Below are positions 19,858 through 30,617 of a stretch of 64,000 bases of DNA, piece after piece. Made by a program: the position numbers and the translations under genes. The notes beneath the pieces were generated by a model. The model searched no databases and was not told where the DNA came from. It saw only the letters and a program-made list of their open reading frames with translations. Where the stretch lies: assembly GCA_018136815.1 (NCBI GenBank), contig CM030937.1, positions 4,276,226 to 4,340,225 on the forward strand, read 5' to 3'. Within the stretch, counting starts at the first letter, position 1; the number at the start of each line of letters is the position of its first letter. Source of the stretch: Isochrysis galbana (taxonomy: Eukaryota; Haptophyta; Isochrysidales; Isochrysidaceae).

Positions 19858-22800
19858 ATGGCGTCGATCGATGACGTGCGAGGTATTCTCATCGCCGGTG
19901 AGACCGCTGAAGTCAACAGCGTGCAGATCCATCAGGACAAACTGGGAGAGTACATCCGGACGGGGGGCACGATGAATGGCCGCCCTGCTTACTTCAAGGA
20001 CAACAATACCAATCACATGCTCTGGTTCGCCCCCGCCTCGGACGGACCAACGTGGTATGTTGGTAAGCGCGAAGAATTCGGCCAGCCGCGCGGCTGGTTG
20101 CAGGTCAAGTCGGATGCGGCGTCACCTGCGGAGATAACAGGCACCTGGGGTGTGTGGGTTGCCTCTGAGAAAGTATGGAAGGAGGCAAGGCATGTGCAAT
20201 GCGTAGCCGTATCCGCTACACCGGGCGTCTACATCCATGGCCCGACGCCAAATCAACTTCTGCAAGACAAGCTGGGCGAGTACCGTCGAGTCCAGCAACG
20301 CGTGGTGACAGAACGTGGCGTATATGAGATGGTGAGCACTCATCCACTCACATCCTTCAATTGCTGCTCCTGCCCTTATTACCCACTAGCCTGCCATCGT
20401 TCACTGCTGATGGATCCCGATCTGCATCAATTCAGGTCGGTATGCCGAACGTGATGATGTGGTACGCTCCCGGTGGCACATGGAACATTGGAAAGAGAGA
20501 CGAACTTGGTCAAAATCGTGGATGGTATCAGGCAGTCTCGAAGGCCATCTCACCTGAGGGAATCACCAACTGGCAGGTGTGGGACGGCGCCAACCGCAAG
20601 TGGGAGAAGGCTCTCGACCTTCAGGCGATGAGTGTGGGCTCCAAGCGCGTCGCCTTTACTGGTAACACCCCCCGAGGCATCAACGCGGACAAGCTCGGAG
20701 AGTTCGTTCGCCGTGGATTCAGGTTCGAAAATGGACGCGCTGTTTACAAGGCAGTGGAGACCGCTGATCGTGCGATGTGGTATTGCAACAAGTACTGGTA
20801 CATTGGACAGACACAAGATATCGGGAAGCCGCAAGGGTGGCTTTGCTGCAAGGACGATGCCGCATGTCCAGAACTGTGCAAGGCGACGTGGCGTGTCTCT
20901 GATGGGCAGCAGATGATTGATGCAGAAGAGGTTTCGTGCATGCCAGTCGGTGCCATGACGGTGATGGTGGCGGGGGAGACGCCCTCCAACCTCAACTCGG
21001 ATAAGCTAGGAGAATTCGTTCGACAAATGGGCAGAGAAGTCAACCATCGACCTGTCTACTCCCAAGTTGGCAACGAGAACCGAATGCTCTGGTACTCTGT
21101 GGGCTACTGGTATCTTGGCCGCAAGGACGAACTTGGGAAGTCGCAGGGATGGCTTTGTGTGCGAGACCCGGCACCTGCTCCTGAGCTCACACAGTCGATG
21201 TGGCGTGTTGGCGATGGCGAGACCTTGCATGACGCCCCGCACATCAAGTGTGCCGCCATTGGCACAAGATGCATCGAGGTGTTGGGTGAGCCGGTCGGTC
21301 AGCTGCACAAGGACAAAATGGGCGAATTCAAGATGATTGCAGCTCAAGAGGTCAATGGCAAGCCCGTTTATGAGAAGGACCCTTCAATCTCTCACATGGT
21401 TTGGGCAGCGAACGGATACTGGTACGTTGGCAAGCGAGACGAGCTTGGCAAGCAAGCAGGATGGATGCAAGTTCGTGACTCTTCAAGCCTGCCGGAAGAG
21501 ATATGCGGCGTCTGGCAGATTTGGAACCAGTCTGAAAAGCGTTGGATGCCATCCGAGGGCGTAAAAGTGACGGCGGTGGGTAACATTCAGGTGTCAGTCT
21601 CTGGGCCATTGCCCGCGACGTGCTCAGTTCACGCAGACAAGCTTGGCGAATTCATACGGTTGAAGGGGCAAGAAGTAAACAATTACTGTATGTACAAGAA
21701 GAAAGATGACGATACCATGCTCTGGCATGCTGGTGGCGCTTGGTGGATTGGACCCGCACCATCACTAGGGAAACAGGCTGGGTATTGGCGCTGTCGTGAC
21801 GCTGCACGCATCCCGGAGGCGACGCGCGCCGCATGGGAGGTTGGTGACGGCGCCCGTTGGCACGTTGCTGACCGTGTCAGATGCACTGAGTACCTGATGC
21901 CGCGTCTAGTGCTGAAGGGGCCGACGCCGGAGGATCGACATCAGGACAAGCTAGGCACATACGTGCTCACCAACGAAATGGTCAATGACCGGCCGTGCTA
22001 TCACCAACTCGGCAACCCATCGCGTATGATGTGGTTCCTCACGCCGTACTGGTACATCGGCAAATCGGTAGAGCGTGGACTCGGCCAAGGATGGGTGCAA
22101 GTCCGCTCGCTTGCCCATGTGCCGGAGCAAATCACTGGCACATGGGCCATATGGAACTCCACCGAGAAAGTTTGGCTTGACGCCGCCGATCTGCACATCC
22201 AGGCCGACGCTACGGCGCGTGCTGCCGCAGAGCGCGTGGCCAACGAGCCAGTTCCACTCCCGAAAGCCCTGCCAACACCTGGCTCTGGGGCCATGAGCAC
22301 ACATGACGACTCCCTCATGGTGGTCGAGGATTTGGCGCCTCGGGCTTCCATCATCGCAGTGAGTCCACAGGCTGCGGAGCAAAGGTACGACGTGTTTTTT
22401 TCGCACGACTGGGGCACTGACTGTGAGGGCCGGAGGATACATGAACGCGTGGCGGCCGTTAACCGTGCGCTCAAGGCTCGCGGTCTGCGCACCCATTTTG
22501 ATGAGGACAGGCTTCAAGGAAATGTGGTCGACAAGATGTGTGCCGGAATAGACGATTCGGACATCATCGTCGTGTTTATCACGGCTAATTACATTGACAA
22601 GATATGTGGGAAGGCTGGCCCCCAAGACAATTGCAAGCGTGAGTTTGAATACGCCGAGCGCACGAAAGGAGCTGATAGGCTGCTTTCCGTGGTCATGGAA
22701 CCTGCTGTGCGCGATACCCGTGCATGGCGTGGCGGAGTCGGGATGGTTCTCGGCTCACGCTCATTTGTGGATCTAGCAGGCGGCGACGATGGGTCGCGCG

Positions 22801-23195
22801 AATGGGAGGCGGGGATTCAATCCCTTCATGACGAGGTGTTGAAGCTGCAAGGCATCGACGTGGCTGCGAACGCAAACCCTGGCGGCGCAGGGAGCAGCGC
22901 CGGTTCTAGCGGGAGCAGCTCTGAACCCTTGGCGAGCACAACTATATATGGAGGAACTCCGCATCTAGCTGCTGCAGGCAACGGTGGGCTGAACACGCGC
23001 GCTCGTGCAACGGCGGAATCACAATTGACAATGGTGCAAAAGGTGGAGGCGATCAAGAATCAGCTTGGACTTGACCCCAAGCTTGTCATCGGTGCGGCCA
23101 TTGCCGAGGCGAATGCTAGCTTGGGCATCGAACCCATGGGTACACTACATGTGCAGGTGGAGCGATTGCTAGCGGAGCTTGGAATCGGTGACTGA
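19858..23195 (+). CDS. seven-repeat protein with C-terminal TIR domain, two exons
   Basis: Exons 19858-20331 and 20436-23195 (GTGAGC..TTCAG intron, 104 bp) encode 1077 aa. Residues 1 to about 760 are seven tandem units of about 105 aa. Each has DKLGEY/F, a (V)NGRPVY-like strand, MLWY, WYVGKRDELGK, GW-x-VRD, a P-E-x-I/C turn and W-x-V-x-DG. Such repeats occur in proteins of several algal groups; I know no named domain. Residues about 808-960 are a TIR domain: RYDVFFSHDWG, then HFDEDRLQGNVV, GIDDSDIIVVFITANY and C-KREFEYAE, with Glu 894 at the position of the NADase glutamate. The last about 55 residues form a helical tail (VQKVEAIKNQLGLDPKLVIG). No signal peptide or membrane segment, so cytosolic. 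By analogy the repeats may sense a ligand and TIR may signal or cleave NAD+; that is inference. Confidence 0.85.
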
Positions 23196-23712
23196 GCACC
23201 AAGTACACCATACGCTCGCTCAAGAACGTCTAAGCATTCTTTACCCTACTACAGCCCATTTTCTTGAAAGTCCCGTGCATGACACAACTCACGGCAGGGT
23301 CAAAGCATGCGTATCCCACGTGCCCCATCGATGTGTCGATCTTACTCATTGATTGCTCACATTGCTTATCGTTGTGTTTCCATGAAGAGTTCGTTACCTT
23401 TGGTGCAAGGGAGTATTTGTGTCCGCTAGTGTCCTAAGCTTGGTCTCTTGAGTGCAAAGTTCGCCTCTTGGGTACAGATCGATGAGAAAAATCCACCGGG
23501 TACGCGCACCGAGCGGTGGCCGCCGCCTCTCCCAAATTTGCGCCCCGCCCTCCGCACCCCCATAGTAAGTGACCGGGCTACATGTGGCCTCCGATGGCTC
23601 TTGGATGCGATTCTCCTAGTCGTGCTTTGCAATCTACTCGGACGCCCTCTCACAACCTATATGGCACAACCCACACTTCTCCCCCCCCGCTCTCCGAGCG
23701 TCTTGGGCGCGA
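23196..23712. other. 3' flank of the TIR gene
   Basis: No gene is supported. A piece of the GACCGGGCT repeat (CATAGTAAGTGACCGGGCTA) is at about 23562-23581. Confidence 0.4.
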
Positions 23713-25002
23713 ATGTGGGAGACCTTACACACAAACGTGGTACACAACATATTCAAAGACGGCGCCGAACTAAGTTTATACTTGGTTCACCCATGGCGGG
23801 GCACGAGCCCCCCCCCCTCTCCACTCCTCCCCCGCCATGGGGGAGGAACCACCCTCTCTCCTGGCATGCCTGATGGCTTGCCAGGAGAACACTGCCATGC
23901 TGACCCATCCCTCTCCCCACAGGCACGCCTGATTCGCCCGCCCTGGCCTGTCGTGGCCAGCCCATCCCTCTGACCAGCCCCTCCTCCCCCTGGGCCCCCC
24001 TGATCAGGACCCCCCACCCAGCTCCAGTCGACTGGCAGGGGCTCGAGAGCCAGCGATGGAGAGGCAGGAGGGGCCAGGGCCATGCCCCAGCCTCACCTGC
24101 CCCCTGAGCTGCGCTCCCAGGCCCCTGCTGGCCTCCTGGGGACCTGAAGAGGGGCCGCAGGCGCGCGCCATGGGCCCCCGCCGCAGGGAAGAGAGGAGGA
24201 AAAGGGAAAAGGGAAGAGGGAGGGGAGGGGGGAGTGGCAGCTCTCCCCTCCGGCGTTTACGTGTCTTCTCGCCCCGTTTGGGTAAGAGAAGACGGGGGCG
24301 CCAGAACCAGGAGGGAAGGGCCGCGGCTCGCCGCGGCCACTCGCTCTTGCGAGGAGAGATTAGCGCTTCTGGGCTCCTATCTCACGAGTGCCCCCCCCCC
24401 CCCCCTGCGTTGTTTTTACCCGAAAGGGGTTTTCCCCCAGCGTGGACTCGAGGAGAGGACGTGCTGGGGTGCGCGGGGTCGGTGCGTGCACTGGGGGGAG
24501 GACGAATATCGGGGGGAGGGGGCGGTGCCCCCTCCCCCCGGTAGCACTCGGACACCTGGCTCGTCAGGCATGGCGGGATTCCGGGACGGAAAAGTTGTGT
24601 CCAATTAGCTAGTGGGGTTGGCTAGGATATAACATTAATTATTTTATTTACAAAGACGTCGCCTTCACGACGCCATACAGCAGTGAGGAATGCGCGACCT
24701 ATGTCGAGCACCTCCCGGAGGTCTTCAAACACGAAGGACGCATAATCAAGAAAGCAGAATTCCTGAGCTCTTGGGACACCGCAGTGGAACACGGGCTAAA
24801 GGTCATCGGAAAATCGTCAGAACGACCACCGCCCGACTCCAGGAAAGAGACCAGCCAGGCGACCAAGGACCCCCCCCATGAGTCGGAAGGGACGGGGAAC
24901 GCAGAGATAAGGGTCTCTGACGACGATAAATATATAAAAAAGCTCAACAACATATGGCTCCACATCGACACCGACTACTTCGGAGAGGCCCCCTCTGCCT
25001 AG
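23713..25002 (+). pseudogene. unrecognised open frame split by a retroposon
   Basis: Left part 23713-23767 (WETLHTNVVHNIFKDGA) and right part 24651-25002 (FTTPYSSEECATYVEHLP, then HEGRIIKKAEFLSSW, KYIKKLNNIWLHIDTDYFG, stop) are in the same frame once the element at 23768-24650 and one copy of its target duplication are removed. The right part is a continuous, protein-like, Lys/Glu-rich frame of about 117 codons. I recognise no family; a transposon-encoded protein is likely given the surroundings. It was open when the element inserted. Confidence 0.45.
23768..24650 (-). mobile_element. GC-rich hairpin-ended element with 14-bp target duplication
   Basis: The hairpin end is at 23768 (AACTAAG-TTTATA-CTTGGTT, then CATGG and GGGGC-ACGA-GCCCC). 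The AT end TTAATTATTTTATTTA is at 24650. Flanking repeats CAAAGACGGCGCC (23754-23767) and CAAAGACGTCGCC (24651-24664) differ at one internal position. The body is nearly identical to 2237-3107 and to the inverse of 16894-17766. It interrupts a reading frame. Confidence 0.85.
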
Positions 25003-25012
25003 CCAAGTGGTG

Positions 25013-25108
25013 AGGCAGGGGGGCGCGCGGTCCCCCCCCCCCCCCCCATCAGGGGGGAGGGGGGGCCGAGAGGGGAAAGGGAGCGCGCCCTCCCCCATGC
25101 GAACAAAG
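25013..25108 (+). repeat. short fragment related to the hairpin-ended elements
   Basis: G/C-run hairpins (AGGGGGG..CCCCCCC), a GGGAGCGCGCCCTCCC palindrome, CATG, then a degenerate GAACAAAGTACGAAGTATC end. The resemblance is structural more than by sequence. Confidence 0.4.
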
Positions 25109-25321
25109 TACGAAGTATCTGCAACGTTACGAGTGCCTTCTCAAGGTCTCTCTCATTCTCTCCGCGCACCCTGCCACTACCGCGCTTCATTGGTCGCTGC
25201 CACTTTAGACCTTCTGCTTTTGCTTGGGCATGCGCGCATGTGACAACTCAAAGTCCGCCATGACCATCGCATCGGCACACTGGTTCCACGTAGTAGACTA
25301 CCGATTGTCCATTTTGCAGTG

Positions 25322-25491
25322 TGAATACAACTCTGACAGACATTGATACTACGATTACATCAGGGAAGTATAACGATGCCTCGCGCGTGATGCGCTCGTG
25401 CCTAGAACAGGCGCAGGTCAAGCCAGAAAAGAAAAGCGTCCGCATCCTGAGCGAGCGTCGTCCCGTGAAGAATAACTCCATAGAAACTTAA
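25322..25491 (+). CDS. possible terminal exon of an unidentified gene
   Basis: After a plausible acceptor (CCATTTTGCAG, ending about 25320) the plus frame reads VNTTLTDIDTTITSGKYNDA, then SRVMRSCLEQAQVKPEKK and SVRILSERRPVKNNSIET before a stop. Composition is ordinary protein, not repeat-like. It converges on the transporter gene (stop at 25516). No upstream exon was found and I recognise no family. Confidence 0.35.
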
Positions 25492-25515
25492 CAAGCCGAG
25501 AGATTACTCTGACGA

Positions 25516-27063
25516 TCACGGGGTGATACTATCGATGAAGTCGTTCACGTCTACCCAAGAGATCATCATTGTGAGGAGTGTTGATAGGATGAGAACAGCA
25601 AGGTACCATGCTTTCGACAGGGTACTCATGCCACGCCAATGAATGATCAAGTAGAAGGCGATAGGTAGAATCACGGAAATCAGCAGTGAATTCATCCCTG
25701 TGAACAAGCGAGAAGGATTACGGGAGAAATTGTACCAAGAATGCGTAGGGTGGTATTCGATGTGTAGCATGCAACTGATACCGATCGCCCGTGCACAAAG
25801 GTGATTTGGATAGTTGGGCTTCGACCACTCTCTAAGCCTAAACATTTCTGTGGAATGCACACCAACGAATGCGGTGACATATTCGAGCGAATCGTAAAAG
25901 ACTACCGAGAGGATGACGCCTGCAAGCCAGAAACTGATGCGCCAGTACATGATGGCATTCTTGCGCATGTATCGGCCATGCTTTTCGAGATACAAGTTCT
26001 CTGTGATATCTGTTAAGACAACCACGCACATCGGCACCGAGCAGAAGAGTTTGAAGGCCATTCCGACCAAGATCAGACTTACCAACAATCTGTCCATAGC
26101 TCCATGGGCATTGCGCGACATGTCCTCGGTGACTATGACTGATGCATCAGCACCATATAGAAGATAGCCACACGCACCAACAAATGCGTAGAAGAGGAAC
26201 ATTGCCGAGAATGACCAGACAAGAGTGGAAGCAAAGCGAGACGGACGCTTCATGCTCGCATATATAGGGGGGAGTGAGACATGCCCGGTGAGTCCAGCAA
26301 ACATGATGGAAGCGGCCATTGGAAGGCCACGGAAATTGAGAAGCTCATGTTGTTCATGTGCTTGACGCAGAGGGCTCTCAACAAATAGGCGTTCGAAGGC
26401 CTCGTAACCGATATCCGCGCAAATAAATATGACACAGCCTAAGCCGAATGCAGATAGGAAGGAGAGCCGGTTGAAATCAGTGAGCCAATTGGTCGGGAAC
26501 GAAAGCATGACGGAGCCGAGAATCAACCACGTCAGTGGTAAGGAAGGCATCAAGCACGCAATGTTCTTCCAGGTGATGATGTTCATTGACACGATGCAAA
26601 AGAACGTCTCGATCACGGAGGAAACAACAACCAGCCATTTGCCAAAAGTACCGCATGAATGCTCGCCGATCTTCGCGTACGATGGCACAGTCTCACCAGC
26701 CTCAGCGATTGTCGCATATGAGAGCACAATGAGTGCTCCAGTATAGCCACCAAGGAGAGTCAATACGAGCAGCAGTGGCAGCGCCATCCATCCAGCCGCC
26801 GCAAAGCAGAAGCTCATCGACAGTAGCACCATCCCGACGTAATTGTTAACGATGTTGAAGACGGTTTGCACCTCAGTAGTTAGCTCCTCCTCTTGGAAGC
26901 TTTCGCCCTCACTCAATGGCCCGTCTTGGTCTAGTGATGCGGAACCGGAGCCCCTTGGGCGCGGGAAGAGGGGGGAGCTGGCAATTGGCGAGCTTCTGCG
27001 TGGTGCGCCATCGCCGCCCGAGAAGAGGCTCGTCCTCTTATCCGAGCCAGTGCCATCGAACAT
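25516..27063 (-). CDS. AAAP-family amino acid transporter, two exons
   Basis: Amino acid/auxin permease family (Aa_trans), which moves amino acids across plasma or vacuolar membranes with protons. Exon 1 is 25863-27063, exon 2 is 25516-25697; the 165-bp intron (GTGTGC..TTCACAG) is a multiple of three with no stop. Product 460 aa. Residues 1-60 are a hydrophilic, Ser/Pro-rich cytosolic tail. The family core begins with TEVQTVFNIVNNYVGMVLLS and GWMALPLLLVLTLLGGYTGA; about ten to eleven hydrophobic segments follow, ending in FYLIIHWRGMSTLSKAWYLA. Splicing joins AFVG to MNSLLISVILP, restoring the usual segment. The start at 27061-27063 is the first ATG in frame before the acidic tail. Substrate unknown. 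Confidence 0.9.
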   Translation of the reverse strand: MFDGTGSDKRTSLFSGGDGAPRRSSPIASSPLFPRPRGSGSASLDQDGPLSEGESFQEEELTTEVQTVFNIVNNYVGMVLLSMSFCFAAAGWMALPLLLVLTLLGGYTGALIVLSYATIAEAGETVPSYAKIGEHSCGTFGKWLVVVSSVIETFFCIVSMNIITWKNIACLMPSLPLTWLILGSVMLSFPTNWLTDFNRLSFLSAFGLGCVIFICADIGYEAFERLFVESPLRQAHEQHELLNFRGLPMAASIMFAGLTGHVSLPPIYASMKRPSRFASTLVWSFSAMFLFYAFVGACGYLLYGADASVIVTEDMSRNAHGAMDRLLVSLILVGMAFKLFCSVPMCVVVLTDITENLYLEKHGRYMRKNAIMYWRISFWLAGVILSVVFYDSLEYVTAFVGVHSTEMFRLREWSKPNYPNHLCARAIGISCMLHIEYHPTHSWYNFSRNPSRLFTGMNSLLISVILPIAFYLIIHWRGMSTLSKAWYLAVLILSTLLTMMISWVDVNDFIDSITP

Positions 27064-27296
27064 GTGGGCTAAGCCCGCACCACCGACCGCCTCTCCGCTG
27101 CGTGGAGAGAGAGGCGTGGAGAGAGAGAGGTTGTTTGGAGTAAATAAATAGAAGCACAGGAGTTTTCTTGTATGATGTGAGAGATCTAAGCCTGAGAGTG
27201 GCAACGTCGTCTTGGAGTCTAGGAGTCTTCGTCTTTCGGAGAGCGTGGTTCCCTTTGCGATGTTACCTTTGGTCTACACAATGCTGCTATCTATCA
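27064..27296. other. 5' flank of the transporter gene
   Basis: Presumed 5' UTR and promoter of the minus-strand transporter; no gene or recognisable motif. Confidence 0.4.
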
Positions 27297-27552
27297 CTGG
27301 GCCCCAATGGGTCGGGGCTAAACATGGTAACATGGTACCCCCGCCGAGAGGGATTTGTCTCCCTTTCCCTTTCGCGCGCGTTTGCGTCTGAGCTCTGAGC
27401 GCGCGTGCTCTGACTCTGAGTCTTTGCACCCAACACAAGGTTGGACCAAAGACAAAGACAGAGACCGAACAACTTTTGTCATCAAAATGGTTGTTCGAAT
27501 CCTCGGACCCGCTCAAGGAAGCGGATGTCGGACCCTACGCTTCACAACGGGC
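27297..27552 (+). repeat. dispersed repeat shared with 57630-57878
   Basis: It runs from TGGGCCCCAATGGGTCGGG and CATGGTACCCCCGCCGAGAG through CACCCAACACAAGGTTGGAC to GTTCGAATCC and AACCCGCTCAAG-type sequence, collinear with the inverse of 57630-57878 with moderate divergence. Non-coding. 27553-27959 beyond it is gene-free and includes an inverted piece of the GACCGGGCT repeat at 27860-27890. Confidence 0.75.
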
Positions 27553-27959
27553 AACAGCAACGGATCCAACAAGCACTATTGTTGCCTGTTGCCTGCGTCG
27601 CTGCGTCGAGGCAGCGCGTCGATTTCGATTTCCTGGAGAAGCTAAAGCTCAACAGCCTTCCAGTTCAAGAAAATTCTGTGGTGAACTGGAATCACTTCCA
27701 GCATTCTCTGAACAATACAATAAATATCTTTAATCGCGGCCCGAGGGCCGAAGTCCGAAGTCCTCGTGGCACGATGGTGTATCGCAGTGACGCTATGACG
27801 CTGGTACACACCGCTGAAGGAGTGTGGAGTGTGGATTGAGACTCACACTCACAAATCATAGCCCGGTCACTCACTAGGGGGGTGCGGAGGGCACCATCGG
27901 TAATGGGCAAACGAGGACCTGAAAAAGCTCCCTATAGGTTCTGGTTCTGGTTCACTGGT

Positions 27960-27985
27960 TCAACTAAGTTTTTACTTGGTCGCCA
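27960..27985 (-). repeat. isolated terminal hairpin module
   Basis: AACTAAG-TTTTTA-CTTGGTC followed by GCCATGGAGCGCGCCGGCGC, as at the hairpin end of the GC-rich elements. It sits at the left border of the copia-derived sequence. Confidence 0.6.
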
Positions 27986-28308
27986 TGGAGCGCGCCGGCG
28001 CTCCCCTCCTCTCCTTCGGGCTCCCCACCGCGGGCGCCCAGCCAGGGCCCATGGAGCAGTCGCAGGCGAAGCGACCGCGTCCCCCAGAAGAGGCCGAGCA
28101 GGTGAGCGCGACTCCCATCGCGCCACACGGCCCGTGGCCCAGGCCACACCACCCACAGCAGCCATGCTGGCCCCCCCCATGGAGGGCATCAGACTGCAGA
28201 CCACACCAAACTCCCACCGGACCAGAAGCTAGGCTCGCTAAAGTTCATCGAGCTACTTCACCCGCGCCTATCCCTCGTCATCCACCGCCTCACCGCCTCT
28301 CCTGCGTG

Positions 28309-28947
28309 ATGTCCTCCCCCCCGTCCGAAGCCTACGACATCGCGCGAGCCGCTCGAGCCGCCGCCTACCGCGAGAAGGACGTCGGCATCACCTACGGCGG
28401 ACTCGGGCTCACCGCCACCCCGCGTTTCTCCGCCGCCATCGCCGCACACGTCGACCTGTCCGAGCCCGCCCCCGTCCAACTCGAAGCCCTCGCCGACGCC
28501 ACCTGGGGGGACCGCAACATCTACGGCGTCCTCATCACTTTCGGCGGCGGGGCGATCCTTCACCAAACGAAGAAACTGGCCCTCGTCGTCGACTCGTCGA
28601 TGGAAGCCGAGGCCATCGCGTCGTGCAAGGCCGCCGAATGCATCTCCTACGCTCGCGAAATACTCCGCGCCCTCGACGTCCCGCTCGACGGCCCCACCCT
28701 CGTCGGAACCGACAACCTGGCCAACATGCGCGTAGGGTCCCTGCGCTCCGCCCCCACCCGCGCCGGTCACTTCATGCGTCGATACCACTCCCTGCTCCAA
28801 CGCGTCGCCGCCGGCGAAGTGGCGCTTCGCCACGTGACGTCCGAGCACATGGCGGCGGATTTCCTCACGAAGTGGCTGCCCAAGCGCAAGGCGGACGCCT
28901 GCGTCCGCTACGCAACGAATTCTTGGGCGCACGTCACCGCCGTTTGA
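28309..28947 (+). pseudogene. Ty1/copia RNase H domain fragment
   Basis: The frame (open from about 27976, first good ATG at 28309, stop 28945-28947) ends in the copia pol RNase H signature: ADATWGDRNIYGVLITFGG, KKLALVVDSSMEAEAIAS, TDNLANMR and AADFLTKWLPKRK. In intact elements this follows integrase and reverse transcriptase, which are absent, so this is a 3' remnant. The SSMEAEA box replaces the usual SSTEAEY. The frame itself shows no stop or shift, so decay is recent or it has been kept. Confidence 0.8.
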
Positions 28948-29809
28948 GCCGCTGCAAGCCCCCCCCCTTTCTTTCCGCCTTCTGCAATGCGCTCGCCCCG
29001 TTTCCCGCTTCTCGCATTGGGGGGGGGTGTTGCGGGTAAGGGGGTTTGCCCGTTTTCCCTTTGTACATTCCCGACCCTTAGGTTTCCCTCGCGCGACTCT
29101 TTCCCCGCCGTCACGCCCCGGTGCCCCTCCCTGCATCGCGTTTCCTTCCCGCCATCGGTTCTTCCCGCGAGACTCCCCCCTCGCTGTCACGCTCCGACGC
29201 CCTCCCCCTTCGCGTCGGCCCGTTAGGTCCGTCCCCCTTCTCTCTCTTCCCCCGTTCTCTCCCCGAGCGTTGCCTTGTTTCCCCGGCCTTGTTTCATCCC
29301 TCTCTCTTCCCGCGTGTTTTCCCTTCCCCGTTGTTCTTCGTCTAGCGATCAGCGTCACGCGTCACCGCCCGAGCGCTCCCGTGCTCCTCTGGTCTGCTCG
29401 TGTCCCTTGTGCTCGTCCCCATGCCGTTCGAGACCGAACCCTCGGTCTCGCCTTCGTCCGCGCGTGCCTCCCCCGTCCGTGCCATCCCATCCTCCGCTCC
29501 CTCTTCTGTCTGTACATCACATGTTACTACCACTCAAAGCCCATCCACACCAACACACACAGCAGCCACAGCCCATCATCACCCCTCTCAACCACAGTAG
29601 TCCTAAGAGCAGAAGTAAGCATCTTCAAAGTTTTTTTTTGACGGTGCGATGGATTCCTACTAGTCCTCCCTCCCAGACCCGACCGTGAGCTGGCCCTCAA
29701 GCATGTTACACAAACCATTCAGTTTAGCAGTAGCAGCCAACAAGCCTTTGGACTACAATGTGAGATTGCAAGGACACCACTTCACACAACCACAAGTCCT
29801 TCAACACTC
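28948..29809. other. pyrimidine-rich, gene-free interval
   Basis: C/T-rich sequence (CCCTCCC, TTCCCG runs) to about 29420, then TAC/CACA-rich sequence. It may include the 3' flank or LTR of the copia remnant, but no second LTR was found. No gene. Confidence 0.45.
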
Positions 29810-30617
29810 TCACTTGAGTAGAGCTGCGTTGAACCAATCATTCTGTGCATCTTCGAGGTGAGCATCGAAATCTACCAGCCGCCGCTGCACTCCCTGCTCA
29901 ATGTAGTCTTCAAGTCTTTTCAGCACTACAGGCCCTCCTTGCAGTGACGGAGTGACTGCAGCTGGTTTTCCGTCGACATTGAGAGGAACGAGGCGAAGAT
30001 CATTCGTAGTTGGACGCATACGCGCCCCATCGATCTGGTCGGCAAGAGGTGACAGATTTGGGGTTAACTTGGGTGGCGAAGGCGAAAGCCAAGCATAGCC
30101 CGGACTTACCAGCAACACGATCGCTTGTGCGCACTGCGCTTGAATTTTTTGAGCAATTTTCTTTCCAAATGCACCGAGTTCGAGATCGTCAGAGAGTTCA
30201 TTTGCTTGATAATAGCCAACAAGCTGCTCATGGGAAGACTTGCAATGCTCATCTGCCTGTGTCGATGGGAACATGGTGGGTAAACCCAGAAGTGAAAAGC
30301 AGTACAATGATGATGGAAGAAGTGATCGAAGCGCTCGACGAGCGGCATGAAGTTGACCAGCAGCAACTTTTCATCAGCGGCGTATACATGATATACGACG
30401 CAGAAGCGCGGCGCACCAATGTAAGAGCAACTTCCAGCATTGGTGAGAGCGCAAAGCTACTGTGGAAGAGCGGGAGTACCGTCTCCACCTTGATGCCATT
30501 GTCAGTAGCAATACCGAGCAGCAAGCCATTAACAGCCTTGGTTGGGTGCTTACACGCGTGCAAGAACATCAGACAATAGGCCCTATCACCCAGCTCGATC
30601 GACGGCGAGCCAGGCAT
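29810..30617 (-). CDS. EMC8: ER membrane protein complex subunit 8/9, three exons
   Basis: EMC8/9 is an MPN-fold cytosolic subunit of the ER membrane complex that inserts tail-anchored and multipass proteins. Exons: 30417-30617, 30110-30256, 29810-30034; introns GTGCGC..CACAG (160 bp) and GTAAGT..ACCAG (75 bp), all phase 0; 190 aa. Conserved blocks are IELGDRAYCLMFLHACKHP, KAVNGLLLGIATDNGIKV, PLFHSSFALSPMLEVALTL, LVGYYQANE, FGKKIAQKI, and at the C-terminus LVDFDAHLEDAQNDWFNA. The JAMM zinc ligands of active deubiquitinases are not present, as is normal in this family. One copy, so it stands for both EMC8 and EMC9 of animals. Confidence 0.92.

Noticed and set aside
28258-29358. 366-codon minus-strand frame
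   Set aside because: Antisense to the copia RNase H frame; Gly/Arg-rich shadow.
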